A stretch of DNA of 64,000 bases. It comes from Whitmania pigra. Its lineage: Eukaryota; Annelida; Clitellata; Hirudinida; Haemopidae. Within the stretch, counting starts at the first letter, position 1. Every line of letters begins with the position of its first letter. The notes beneath the pieces are model-generated. The model worked only from the letters and a program-made list of their open reading frames with translations, did not search any database and was not told where the DNA came from. Below are positions 48,039-60,645 of this stretch, one piece after another. The position numbers and the translations under genes were made by a program. Location of the stretch: positions 977,501-1,041,500 of the forward strand of contig JAJTWR010000299.1 in NCBI GenBank assembly GCA_021613335.1. The letters are read 5' to 3'.

Positions 48039-50078
48039 TGTATGTTTCTGATTCGTGTTTTGCTGAGAGTTAATTTACTATATCGCAGTGAACTCTCGTC
48101 CTATTTGTAAGCGAAATTAAATATTATTTTTTATTCCAGTGTAGGAATTAAACTTATTTTACCATCCCCCAAAAAATATAAAATATTGATATGAAAATTA
48201 ATAGGGAGTTAATATCAGGGCTTGCGATGTTTTGACATGTTCTTAAGTGTTTCTTGCAGACCTTACTAATAAGGGCAGTACTTGGGCCTCAAAATTGAAC
48301 TTATTTCATAGGTAGGCTACGTAGGTATTTTGAATTTGAGGTAAAAATGTACTTTATAAATCGGTTTGGATACACTTGTTATTGAGAGCATTCTGCATTT
48401 AAATCCATTGCATGCAATGCTGCCAGCACATATTATCAGAAATTTAAGAATAGGCAAAATTTAATAACTACCTACTTAATTAATCAGAAGAAGTTGAAAT
48501 TATTACCTCACGAAAACTTCAGCAAAGTCCAAGAAATTACTTTCTAAGAGTTTCAATTGTTTATAACACAAAATGACTTTTCGTACATTCGAATAAAGCG
48601 CTATTGGATTAAGCCGTAGAGGTGTGCGTACACCTATCAGGTAAAATTAAATTATCTCGTCTTACCTTTTGTTACATAATATAACAATCTATTTTTTCTA
48701 AAGAGTACTTTTCAGTTATTTTAAACTTAACTGTTGTTTTAATGAGAGAATAAAATTTTATCTGAGGTTAAAAGTTTGTGGGATTCATTTAATTCCCCGG
48801 AATTTTAAAGTATTGAACCAAATTTTTTTTATAATATTCACAATAGTTTAAGAAATTTCTTTCGAGAGCTGCGAAAGATATTGGCGTCGAACTTCTCAAG
48901 TCTGACATTTCACATTCGTCAACTATTAAAAACAATATGTAATAATTATTACAATAATAATATAGCAACATTATAGGAATGTAAAAATATTATAAAAATA
49001 AATAATAACATAATATAATTACTATTTAGTCACGAGACCAACAAAATTTGAATATTAATCTGAATACATGCCACTCAATGATACTGGGAGCTACTGAATA
49101 TATTTAAAATAGGTATTGACGTCATAAAACCATAACTAAATAAAAAATAATTAATCATTCCAAGGAAAAACGACGAAAATAATCTTCATTTATTAGGGAT
49201 GACCGCTTCCCTGGTGAGATTTGGCCTCCTTAGAATTGGCCACTGAAATTAGAAGGAGCTTTTCATATCAGACCATTTCGTATTGCAACACATCTCGATG
49301 TTTCCAGCAACACACATGCAACGTCATGTGGAATTTGCAGAACCAAAGACTTTCTCTAATTGCAGATTTTGAATGATCTCCGCCGACTCAAATCAGTATA
49401 CGAATTAATAATAAATATTGGGTATTGTTTGTGAAAGAAAGCGATATTCTGACTTATTATAATTATTTTGATCTTGATATTGTTGAGAAACAATTAAATT
49501 CAGGTCCAAAAATGCATTTTAAAGATAATTCTTAACACTGACAACGACATTCATTTAGACTTAAATCCAATCTCGGCTTATCAACCCTAAATCTGACTTT
49601 ATGAAAACCATGATTGAAAAATTAAAAAACTTTCAGATAGGTTTAGAAAAAAAACTAGATGTTAGCAACTTTATTAATGTTACATTAATGTACATTACTC
49701 GATATTACTTAGTATTTCTTACATTATTGGGACATTGAAACGCAACATTATTCGTCAATGGCAATAGGACGTCTGTTAGCGGGAGTTTTTTCCCTTAAGT
49801 CGTTCCTTTTTTGCTTTCGGTTCCAACTTGTACTGGTTTTGTATAATTTCAATAATAAAAGAAGGAAAAAAAACTTAAAGAATTTAAGTTCAGGCAGAAA
49901 ATGATTTCGGAGGTTCATTTTGTTAATTTTCAATATCAAAATCAAATGATGATGATCAAATGATCAAAAACATTCACTCTATTTACAGATTATATAATTA
50001 CATTAAAACTAACAAATTCTCAATCAACGATAAATACCACAAACGGTATTTAGTAATTTGATGAGCGAATAGTTTTAT

Positions 50079-50326
<248 letters not shown>

Positions 50327-50999
50327 TAAAGATGGTTTTAAGATTGTATGATGTCATGTAAATCAATAACATAAAATCTTTTTATAATATTTCGGAGGAT
50401 GGGAGCCCGTATCTCCCCCACCCCCTTGCTGTTGTTGCAACCAATGAGAAATCGTCTATCATTAAAAAGGAGCGTATAAAACAGACTTTAACTTTTTGTA
50501 AAACTACATTTTACTCCCTTTTTAAAATAAATACTATCAACAAAATCACTTTTCATAACCGTAACTCCATAAATCATGGAATTTGCAGCATTGAAGACGC
50601 CAATATTTGTCACCGAGAATAAGCAGCCTGAATGCATTGTATAATACTGCAATTGAAAGGTTGAAAGGCAATTTAATTTATTGAAACATGAAACAAAAAT
50701 CTGCAAAAAACAAATATTTAAATCGAACAATATTTTATTTACGTCCGCAGATTTCAGCCATTTGTTTCTCTTTGCCAACTTTGACATTTAAAAAGATAAA
50801 AATGATGGATGGACAGATGGAGTTTGCCACATTATAGATTGAAGTTATGATGATCGTTCGGGTTACAAATAAAGTTCACAGAAATTCAAGCAACCCACAA
50901 CATCAGAACATTACTCAAGTGCATCGGATGTGTCGTAAGATGAATTAGATAAAAAAACTCAATTGCAAATAAATATCAATTTTACGTTTTTCAAATATG

Positions 51000-51346
<347 letters not shown>

Positions 51347-51820
51347 TATTATCTTATCTATTATCTTATGATTAATGGATTGAAGAAACATAATGACATA
51401 AAGACATAAATTTCTTGATATTTTTTCTTAAAGCACCACACCCAGTATTTTATGCAACGAATGTCTTGTTGGTAGGGCCGTATCTTCTTTCTTCGCATGT
51501 TTTCTCCCATGTTATGGATGCCTTTATGCGTGGCGCTCAATTTTGATCGATAATTTTGAGTATTATTTATCAAATTTGTTGAGTGATTTCATGTTTTCGA
51601 AAATGTAATTTTCCAACAATCTGCTTTCAATCAATCGAGGAGTGGGAATGGTGTCGATTTACATTGGAAAAAATTGTTTCGAACTACATGTGCTTGTCTG
51701 CCTGCAATTGAGTACAACCAGGGGCGAGGTGCAATCGTCTGCCAAATTGCAGCAATTACTCTCATCGACCACATGTTAAAAAGCCGCCAAAAAGCGTCTG
51801 TAACTCATATGGAACTCAGA

Positions 51821-52556
51821 ATGAGATGCTTTTTGCTTTCTCTGTATATCGGTTTCTTGTTTTCATTCGAAATCGATTTAAACGAAGAACCGAGTGAGTA
51901 AACAGACGATTAAATGTATAATCGATTTGCAAGGATGATTATTGACAATCATTTTCAGATAGCGAAGATGAAGTAATTCACATAACGACAAGAGAACTGT
52001 AAGATATTCGATCAAACTGATATGCAATCGACAGATAACACCGAGATGTCTTCGCAGGCAACTCCTTCAGAGGGCTGCAGGAAATGTCGCTGATTGGTCA
52101 ACCGTGGCCAGTTACGCCAAGGAAGGAATCTTGAAGTGCAAGAAGAAGGACGAACCTTGCGGAGGTCTCGTGCCATGCTGCGGTTCCAACCAGTGCTACT
52201 GGAAGAATGGTTACAGCCTATTCAAAGTAAGAATATTTCACGTTAAAACCTTCACTCAAAAACATTTTAATCCATCACTAATTGAATCTCGGCCAGATAG
52301 ACTCGAGATAAGCAACCATTTTATTCAGAAAGGCACGTGCGTTGAATGCGTGCAACAGGGCCAGCTATGCCAGAGGGACGTCCAGTGTTGCGATGGACTG
52401 GTCTGCCAGAAGAACAGGGTTTTCCATATCAACGGCATCTGTGACGTGAAGAGACCAACTGGCAGCTTGTGCCACGACACTGATCAATGCGTCAGTAACA
52501 GATGCAACTTCACAGGATGGCAGTGGGCTAGGCTTCAGGAAGGGAGATGTCTCTGA
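51821..52556 (+). CDS. Secreted cysteine-rich protein 2
   Basis: Four exons: 51821-51893, 51959-51998, 52058-52226, 52329-52556; phases 1, 2, 0; 169 residues (173 if the upstream in-frame Met at 51809 is used). Exon 1 is a signal peptide (MRCFLLSLYIGFLFSFEI). The first Cys module is CKKKDEPCGG, VPCCGSNQCYWKNGYSLF and the second CVECV, CDGLVCQKNRVF, GICDVK, CHDTDQC, SNRC, ending GRCL. Module order, the shared CYWKNGYSL, the intron phases and a 228-bp last exon make it a clear paralog of the gene at 40376-41171. Polyadenylation signal AATAAA at 52629-52634. Confidence 0.82.
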
Positions 52557-53160
52557 GAAAATCATGATTATTTCGACTTTAAAACGTCGCATTTGATAAA
52601 CGAAAAATGATTTTAAAATGATTAGTTAAATAAAAATGATCAATTTAAACTTTTCCTCAATTGACGAATTCATGGTTGATTGTTGCACGTGTTGTCTCGT
52701 TAAAAAGTAATAAATTACTGACTTGAGCTTCTCGCAAACAAATTATTCAAACTCCGAGTCACGTATGCTGAATGTGTTTGAAAACAACGAAGTGTCAGAT
52801 ATAATTATGTTAGTATTAAAGTTTTTCAATGCCTCAGAGATTTGAATAATCAGCCTCTTGTGGTTTGAGGTTTGTTAGGGCATCGACTCCGTTAGTTGCG
52901 TGATTTCACTCGATTACGCTTCAGTTGTTTGAGGTAAGTGGGCGCTCAAGGGTATTTAAATCGAAGATGAGCAGCCTCAACACAAAGCACTTGTTCGAGT
53001 CGTTCAGCGAAATACATCGGCATTTTTAAACGACTTTAAACGAGAGCGCGGGCCTAAATAACTTGGACTATACGGAGTGATTGACTTACGAGCAAATAGA
53101 TTAATTCCTGTTCGTAATTTTATTGTTTACCATCCTTTGTTCTCGTCCAGTTTCATCGAG
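52557..53160. other. 3' flank of cysteine-rich gene 2 and Pvf promoter
   Basis: Holds the TATA-like site at 52953 and the Pvf leader. No further gene. Confidence 0.6.
52953..52960 (+). promoter_or_regulatory. TATA-like site, Pvf gene
   Basis: TATTTAAA about 25-30 bases before CTCAACA (near 52976-52982), a possible initiator. This would give a 5' leader of about 180 bases before the ATG at 53161. Confidence 0.35.
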
Positions 53161-56100
53161 ATGAGACTCTTCGATTGCTACAAACTCTTACTGGCTCTCA
53201 TCACTTTCGTGCTTCTCATTGCACACACATCGTTCGTTAATTCTGTCTATCAGGTGAGATTTTCATGGTTTTATTGCGTCAAAGTGTCAAAAAAATGTCG
53301 ATATGGCGCAATATACCCAGCAATGCAATGTTACGATTACTGTTAACGTTGCGCTAAATCAATAACTAATGCAATTTAATTCATGTAAAGTTTACTTATT
53401 TTTTGTTCTCAGTTCTCCAAAAGTCAAGCTCTTCTTCTATCTCAAGTGAGGAATCATTCAGATTTCTTAAAGTATTTCGTCAGAAAAGGTGAGCAAACGC
53501 ATTAACGTTTGAAAACATATTTCTAGATTTCAAACGTCTAATTCTGTTGGCTTATTCTTTCGCAACAAATAAAGAGGCAAATGCTGCATTGGTTTACATC
53601 TGAGATGCGTCCAGCATTGCTAGGATGAAGGGGCGTTGATTAGTGGCGTAAAGTATTCAGTTATATTAAAATACAGCTCGTAATAATCTCTGATCCTTGG
53701 CTCTGTGTTGAGATGCAATGAAATCCGAGATAAACAGAGGGTTGTGTTGTGTATCAGGACATGAAAAGAAATTTAATGATAATGGGATTGAGATAAGGAT
53801 GCCCCGTGAAATGTTGTCACGTAGGATGCAGACGTTTCCAAAGCATTCAGTTTCAACTTTTTCTCTTTAAATGAAATGTATTTGTTGTTATTTGTTAAAA
53901 TAATAAATTTTATAATTAAATGTAATTTCTTGCTAGCGTTATGTCAGTGAATTAATTACTATTTAAATTGTTTTAAACTCTCACAATTTTATTTAATTGT
54001 GTTTTGATGTACATTTCAGCCACCAATGGGTCTAGTAAGTTTAAATTTTTGAACGCTCTTGAAATAATTGGTACAATAATTAAATGCTTTGAATTTATGG
54101 ACAATATTTCATAATAAGTTACCAAATTTCAATCGTTAAAAGTTTAACTTTAAAAACTTAACATTTAAATAATTAAAAACAATTTTGTTATTATTCTTTT
54201 CACTTTTGTTTTCAGGTCATCTACCCATCAAGCAAGGTGAGATTTAAAATTGTCGTTTTTGTAAGATTGTAAAGCTCCATTTGAAGTTTAAATACTATGA
54301 TAATAAATAATATAATATATAAATACTATAATATTATGATTTCTTGTTTTTATTTTTCCAGGAAATTCGGAAGAAGGTGGGCTCGAATATTTATTGTTTT
54401 TTAAAGTATTTTTGAGATATGTGCTTACCTGCAATTTAGTAATCACTACTTTCATGTATAACTAAGATATGAGAAAGTAAGGCCAGACTTTTCACGGCGA
54501 TTAGGGAATGACCTCTAGTTTCTAATTACCTTGCAATTATTACTTATTTATTTATGTGAATGTAAACCTTTCATTAGATTCCACATAAGCACCAGGGTGC
54601 CCTTAACCCGAATATATTTTCCAAGTTCTTGAATTGTTCAGCTTTTTTTATTATCCTCGTAATAAGCTTTTGGAGGTTCTATTTTTTTTTTGTATTTTAA
54701 TTAATTTGCAATTACCTAATTACTTTTATTTATTTTTTTTTTGACTACTTCATTTAAACTTTCGTTTTGAAATTTTGCAGTGATTTTCCGTTTAATTTCA
54801 TTAATGCAATGTTAAAAGCTCTTCAAATTTATAAATTCATTTATGTCAAATTATTAGACGCAATTTGAACATCTTGGACTCTTGCGAAATATCCTCTTTC
54901 AAAACTCTCAAAATCTCTTAAACTTATGAAGTGCCTAAGCTCATAATTGCTATCCCTGAAGTACGCCATTTACAATAATCTTTCATCTCTCCGATAAACA
55001 TTAAACTCATTCAATAAAGTGCTTTTAAGCCATCCAGATTTAATGAGATGTAATAGAACTAATGGCAATTATAATAATAACTCAAATAACGGTAATACTA
55101 ATATTTTCACTAATATATAAAATAACAAATATCAAATATCCAGTTTAGAACTAAAATGTCTTGTCAATGAATTTTTGTGTTTTGTTCTTGTAAATTAATC
55201 CAAATTTTGATTCAGAGTTAGCTGAATATGCCGGCTGCCAAGTCAAAGAGGTGGTGTTGCCAATTCCACAGCCAGCTTCATCAGAAGAATTTTATTGGCC
55301 CTTATGTACCGTGGCCAAGAGATGCTCAGGCTGTTGTTACTCCAGGGAGTTGGCATGCCTTCCAGTTCAGACCGAAACCAAAACTGTACCGGTGTGTTTT
55401 AATGTCGAGATGATGTGTGACGCATAGTCGTGAATGGTATATTGGTGGTATTAATAGCATTACAGTATGATTAAGAGCTATAAGTCACATTAAGTAGAAC
55501 GCATCCTGCATGACAAAACTGACGAGGAGTGCAGGTTAGTCGAATGGGTTATGTGCCTGCATACGGCGGTAATGGCAACAGTCGTAATGTGTCGTATTCG
55601 AAACCCAGCCTACACTACCGCCAGCGCCATTGGGAAGGAGCGCTATATAAATGGTTACAAGAAGCTCCTCTGACGCGCCCTCAGGAAGACGAAAGTGTGC
55701 AGCATTTCCTCATGGAATGCCCAGCCCAGTCATCCCTGAGGAGAGAAATCAAGATGTTTACAGGTCTATCTGACATGAAATCCATGCTTAGCAATCCAGC
55801 AAGTGTGGGCATCATTTATCGGTGGATCTGCAAAAACAGATGCGGCTTACTATAAGCCTTTTACAATTTTACCATAACTAATTAATGCTTTTTATTATTC
55901 TAATACTTTTCATTTTTACTAACTTACTAACATTAACTAAAGTCCAAATCATCTCAGTTATGCAACGGACTATAATCAAATAAATAAATAAATAAATAAA
56001 TAAATAAGCTCCTCTGACGCTATGCATATGGCGCTATATAAATGAAGTTACAATTACAGTATGTCATGAAATATTCAGGTATATTTGGTACCGATCTCTT

Positions 56101-59070
56101 CGAGTTATTAATTAGCAATGAGGACCACGGCGCCACAGAAATAAGCTTTATTGTTGTTGGTCTTGTTATTGTTATTATTTTTACTGAGCATTTTATTGAT
56201 GACAAAAACCATTTGCTCAATAGGTCCTGGTGGTAAGAACCGACGGTGCCAATTTTGACGATGGTGGAACCGTTGAAGTGGACATTGAAGAACACGTCAG
56301 TTGCCAATGTCAGTGCCGATTGCAAGCACAGGACTGCAATGACCTCACCCACTTTTTCAACCAATCCGCATGCACTTGTGAGTGCAAGAGGACAGAACGA
56401 TGTCCGCACAGGAAGATCTGGGACACCAAGACTTGTTCTTGTGTCTGTCAAAACACCAGCCCCTGCGGTCAAGGGGAAATTTTCGACGTTGAAAATTGCA
56501 GGTTAGATTGTCTATTTAAGATGCTGCTATTACTATAACATGAATGTGATAATTTGATGTCTCTCTTATTATTAGTGTTTTTTTTCGGATTTCATCTTGA
56601 TTCTGAAGTTTAAAGGTGAAACCATTTTTGCGTGCAAAATTAGTGTAAAAGTTGTTTTGACAATTTGTTAAGAATAGTTAATAGTTAAGAATTTAAATTT
56701 TCAACCGCCAGAATCCATTTCGTCGTTATTAAATATCATTACAAAATTACTAGTCAGGATTTATAAATCATTATACGACTACATTTGCTGAGACTGATCA
56801 AGTCGTCAGATAAAACTCGATTTGTTGGTGTTTATTATGATTATTATTAAGTATTAATTATAATTTTGTTATTATTGTTATTTATTAATAGGCTCGGAAG
56901 CCTTAATGTTACCGATTTATTAGTGGTAATCCTTTTTCTAAGAACTTCAGAATAACTTCAAAGGATTATCTAACTCTGTCTCTGTTTCTGTCTCTAACTC
57001 GTGATGTCATTTTCATTGTCAGATTACTTTGCTAGCATGTCATCGCGTCACCGTCCTAATCATCTAGCTATGCAACGGACGTTAATAAAACGGTTTCACC
57101 GCATTTTTAATTGCTAACGGAATTATTATTCGATATTATCAAAGCGGCAGTAATTACTGTAACTATTATTGTTGGGATCATGATAGTTTCTTTACGCCTG
57201 TTAATAATGACAATACATCGTTGCTATGGTTATGGAATATTATCCTTCAAGTCAATCACGTTATTACCACTTACGTGACTTGATGAAGTGTTAATAAGAG
57301 TTATAATAATTTTTATTAGATTTGCTAATTATTTTTTGAAGGTATCAATTTGACTTTTCGTAGAGTTTATATGATAAAATATAATAAGTCATAAGTGCCA
57401 AAAATATTCGCAGCATGTTTGCCTCGACATGGATCACGAGTGAACTGATTAAAGGAATTTATTACATTGCATTCTGATGCTTGATAATATTTTCATAAAT
57501 AATATTTTATCTAGATATTTTGATTTAAACGCTATATGACGATTCGAGATGCAAATTAATTGATGATAGTCAAAACAAAAAAAATCAAATTAAGATCAGG
57601 CTATATAGCCATGAAACAATTTTGATATTAACTTAATTATGTAAAAATTATTTAAACAGGGATAATCTTAAATGGTAGAATCTGCCGATCTTGTCTTTGA
57701 ACGTCTATGACAAGGAATGTATAATTTCAAATTGTTGAAAAGTCAAATTAACTAAACTGTTAATTAATTAATTAAGTTATTTATTTAATACTAAATTATG
57801 TTGTATTTAATGGAATCTACTGCTATCACCACCTCATCGAATATCTCGTTTCTTATTTTGGTAATTTTTATGGGTTATAATTTATTGAATTTCTAGAAAA
57901 TAAATGCACAACAAGGCTGAAATGAAAAACCATCTACGCGTCAAATGAATGTTCATGAATGTTCTCCAACTTGTTATCGATTTATTTTATTTGTTTTTAA
58001 TTTTTAACATTTTAAAGGTGGGAGGACAATAAATCATACTGTTAGCATCTTCGAATTAACAAAACATGTTTATCATTTTCTCAAGTCTGAAATTTCTTAC
58101 AGATGAAATTGTAGCTCGCAGATGTCTGTACGTGTCGTGTGCCATTCCCTTTTAGTTATTTTTGGATGTCCTTTTTAAAAATCCAAGCTTTTCAAGGATT
58201 CATTCATCTCTTCAGAGACTTATTGTTAATGTTAATTGTTATTTAATTATGACTTTGTTTTTCCTTTTAATTAATATTTTTGCCATACATTTATTTTTAC
58301 TTTTAAAGCAATTATTTTATGGTTTTATGGCAAAGTTTCCAAGCTTTAAAAACCTTTGTTTTGAATAATCTACCTGTGATAATTATTCGGTCAATTTTCA
58401 TGTACATTCAACTCATACTACAGTGTATATTCTAAATGAATGGAAACAACAAATGAACGTTGGATGAACTAATGAGATAATGATGGTAATGACGCTAATG
58501 ATGATGATGATGACGATGACGATGACGACGACGATGATGATGATGGTGGTGGTGGTGGTTGTGATGATATGATAATCCTTGCGTTTATTGCGACTTTCTA
58601 ACCCGAGTCGAAAAGTCTTTGGCAGTACTTTCATCGCTTAGGATTAACAGTCTGCTGACCTGATTAAAAAGCGATGAAACGTATGAATGTTGATTCAAGG
58701 AGAAAAATTTTTAAACTAGAAAATTCAGTTTTATCACTTCAGAATCTTTCGATATCTTGAAATGACGTTGAATTGTTTAGCATTCCTGTGCTTTATCGAG
58801 CGCTCTATATTTCAATTTATTTTATTTTGGTCAAATAGCAATCAAACTCTTGCAGAATCATTAAAGTATAAATTTGAAAATCGTATTTTATTCGGATGTG
58901 AGCTTCTAAATAAATAAATAATTAATTAATTTTTTTATCCCAGGTGTCAAGTTGATACCATATTCAGAGAAGCAGACAGAATGCAGCATTATTTACAAGC
59001 AGCCTGCAGAAAAACATGTCCCCACAGTTTATCGCTTAGAATTCCTCCAGACTCCTGCTTTTGCACCTAA
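53161..59070 (+). CDS. Pvf, PDGF/VEGF-type growth factor with CXCXC tail
   Basis: Eight exons: 53161-53253, 53413-53488, 54020-54034, 54216-54236, 54362-54376, 55216-55391, 56224-56501, 58944-59070, frame intact, 266 residues. Signal peptide at about 1-28. The cystine-knot domain starts at Cys81 and contains PLCTVAKRCSGCC (102-114), a near match to the PDGF signature P-x-C-x4-R-C-x-G-C-C, then ACLPV and CQCQC (159-163). The C-terminal part has CTCECKRTERC and CSCVCQ clusters, as in VEGF-C/D and Drosophila Pvf1. Such factors are secreted ligands of PVR/VEGFR receptor tyrosine kinases, guiding haemocytes and cell growth. Exons 3-5 are symmetric micro-exons of 15, 21 and 15 bp, all phase 1, in the stretch between signal and domain. 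AATAAA at 59136-59141. Confidence 0.88.
55525..56047 (+). mobile_element. SINE type 2 split by a LINE insertion
   Basis: Related to the SINE at 26942-27134 (shared GGGTTATGTGCCTG-like start, TTCGAAACCCAGCC box B, and GCGCTATATAAAT end). The copy runs about 55525-55676 and resumes at 56006-56047. The interruption is the LINE fragment below. Lies in Pvf intron 6. Confidence 0.75.
55677..56005 (+). mobile_element. 5'-truncated LINE fragment
   Basis: 329 bp flanked by a perfect 15-bp duplication AAGCTCCTCTGACGC (55662-55676 and 56006-56020). The first 180 bp encode the C-terminal end of a non-LTR reverse transcriptase-type protein (ESVQHFLMECPAQ, a Cys/His motif common at LINE ORF ends), ending in a stop at about 55855. 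A 3' UTR follows, ending AGTCCAAATCATCTCAGTTA and ATAATC(AAAT)n. Confidence 0.88.
57054..57095 (+). mobile_element. SINE type 1 tail fragment
   Basis: Only the 3' tail (CATCTAGCTATGCAACGGAC then TTAATAAAAC), flanked by the direct repeat TCACCG at 57048-57053 and 57096-57101. It sits in Pvf intron 7. Confidence 0.7.
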
Positions 59071-60645
59071 CTCAACAATCCATTTCTCTTTGCTTGTTTA
59101 TTCAATCTTCCCTTTTCTCATAACAAAATAAGTTAAATAAATTTGATGTAAAATGAAGCTGACGATTTTTATTGGACATTTTTGGTTTCATTTTAAAGGC
59201 AGAAGGTTGGTTGGATTTCAGACGGGCATTAATTGATTGCAACGTGCTGTAAGAAACTGAACATATTCAGATGATTTCGGTGATAAACTCACTTCAATAT
59301 CGAAGACGTCTATCACTATAAAAGCTCAAGTTGTTATAATTATTATTTATTTCTGACTTTCTATCAAAGAATTATTTTATATGTTTCAGAAATGTCACAT
59401 TGTTGTAGCTATTGAGTTGGAAAACCTCAGAATATGTGAGACAGAATATGTATGCGGCATGATATTGATTTTTAGAATAAATTATTTTAAAAAGTAGAAT
59501 ATGAAAATGTTGACATAAGCGCATTGTCAGGAGACTTGTTTATTTGATTTTAATGACCCCGGCATTCTAAAAGAAATCTAGACGAACTGGCTGAAATAAA
59601 TCTTCATATCCTGTTTGTTTGATATTGGACCGAATTTTACTACAAAAATGAAATTGGGCTTTTAAACTTTTCAATAAACATTGCATCAAATGAGGATTTG
59701 TTTCGTAATATTTATTGCTTTATATTTCTTATTAAATTTGACAAAAATAAAAAAAATATTATATCAGTGTTGTATTACAGTAACATGATGTAAAAAAATT
59801 TAAGTTATTGAAAATTTAAGAACTTGAGACATTTCGTATGGATGAGAAGACAAAGAAGATTTATATCAGAAAGTAGGAGAAAATTAAAGGCAAAGATGAA
59901 GGTAACTAATAAAGGAAATTTTTGTCGATACTCATGGGGGGTTTGGAGTAATTGTAAGTAGCAAGTAGTGAGTAAGCAAATAGCAAGTAAACTAGCTTAG
60001 TCCAAATAATCTAGTTATTTAATGATATTAGTGCAACCTACACACAAATGCTTCACATGTTACTCGGATGCACAAGAGAACTCAAAAGATCGATTAAATA
60101 CAAATAATTCAACAATAAATAACAAAAGAAAAAACTGACATTGGGGTTATTATTGCCATTAGGGGACATTCATATAGGTGAGGGAAACAACTCTTAACTT
60201 TAGACTTAGATCAAAAAAAGTTCATCTTCTCATGTCGTGCGAAGGTTCACCCCTCCCTCTTTTGCTAGAAGTAGAAAAAGATCATTTTCAAGTTTTGAGA
60301 GTGATAGAGTTTTTGGTCCCCTTCGAAAAAGCTGGCATGATGTCCCTAGTTGTGTTCCGTACTTCTGCTTTTACTATTTTCAGATGCAGACATTCATGCG
60401 CTCTCTGGAAAATTTGGAAATTAATATTTTAAATTGACTAACAGGATTGGCCTAGGATTTCATATGTAATTGAAGGGTTAGAATATTCTGGAATTAAGTT
60501 ATTTGAAAAATTTTAATGCATTATTTTTGCTGATTTAAAAAAGTAGAAAAAATAGTTTGTTTTAAACTTTCAGACAAAAACATATAAGTCATATTTTTAT
60601 CTTTGCCCAGATAATTATTATATTTGTTTACTCTCGAAAAGCGAC
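59071..60645. other. Intergenic with one MITE
   Basis: Pvf 3' flank, MITE at 60160-60348 and XPNPEP3 upstream region. The open stretch at 60178-60432 overlaps the MITE and is not a gene. Confidence 0.6.
60160..60348. mobile_element. MITE-like inverted-repeat element, copy 2
   Basis: About 189 bp with ends TAGGGGACAT and ATGTCCCTA. Its middle (TTTAGACTTAGATCAAAAAAA, CTAGAAGTAGAAAAAGATC) is related to the element at 32587-32768. Confidence 0.6.
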
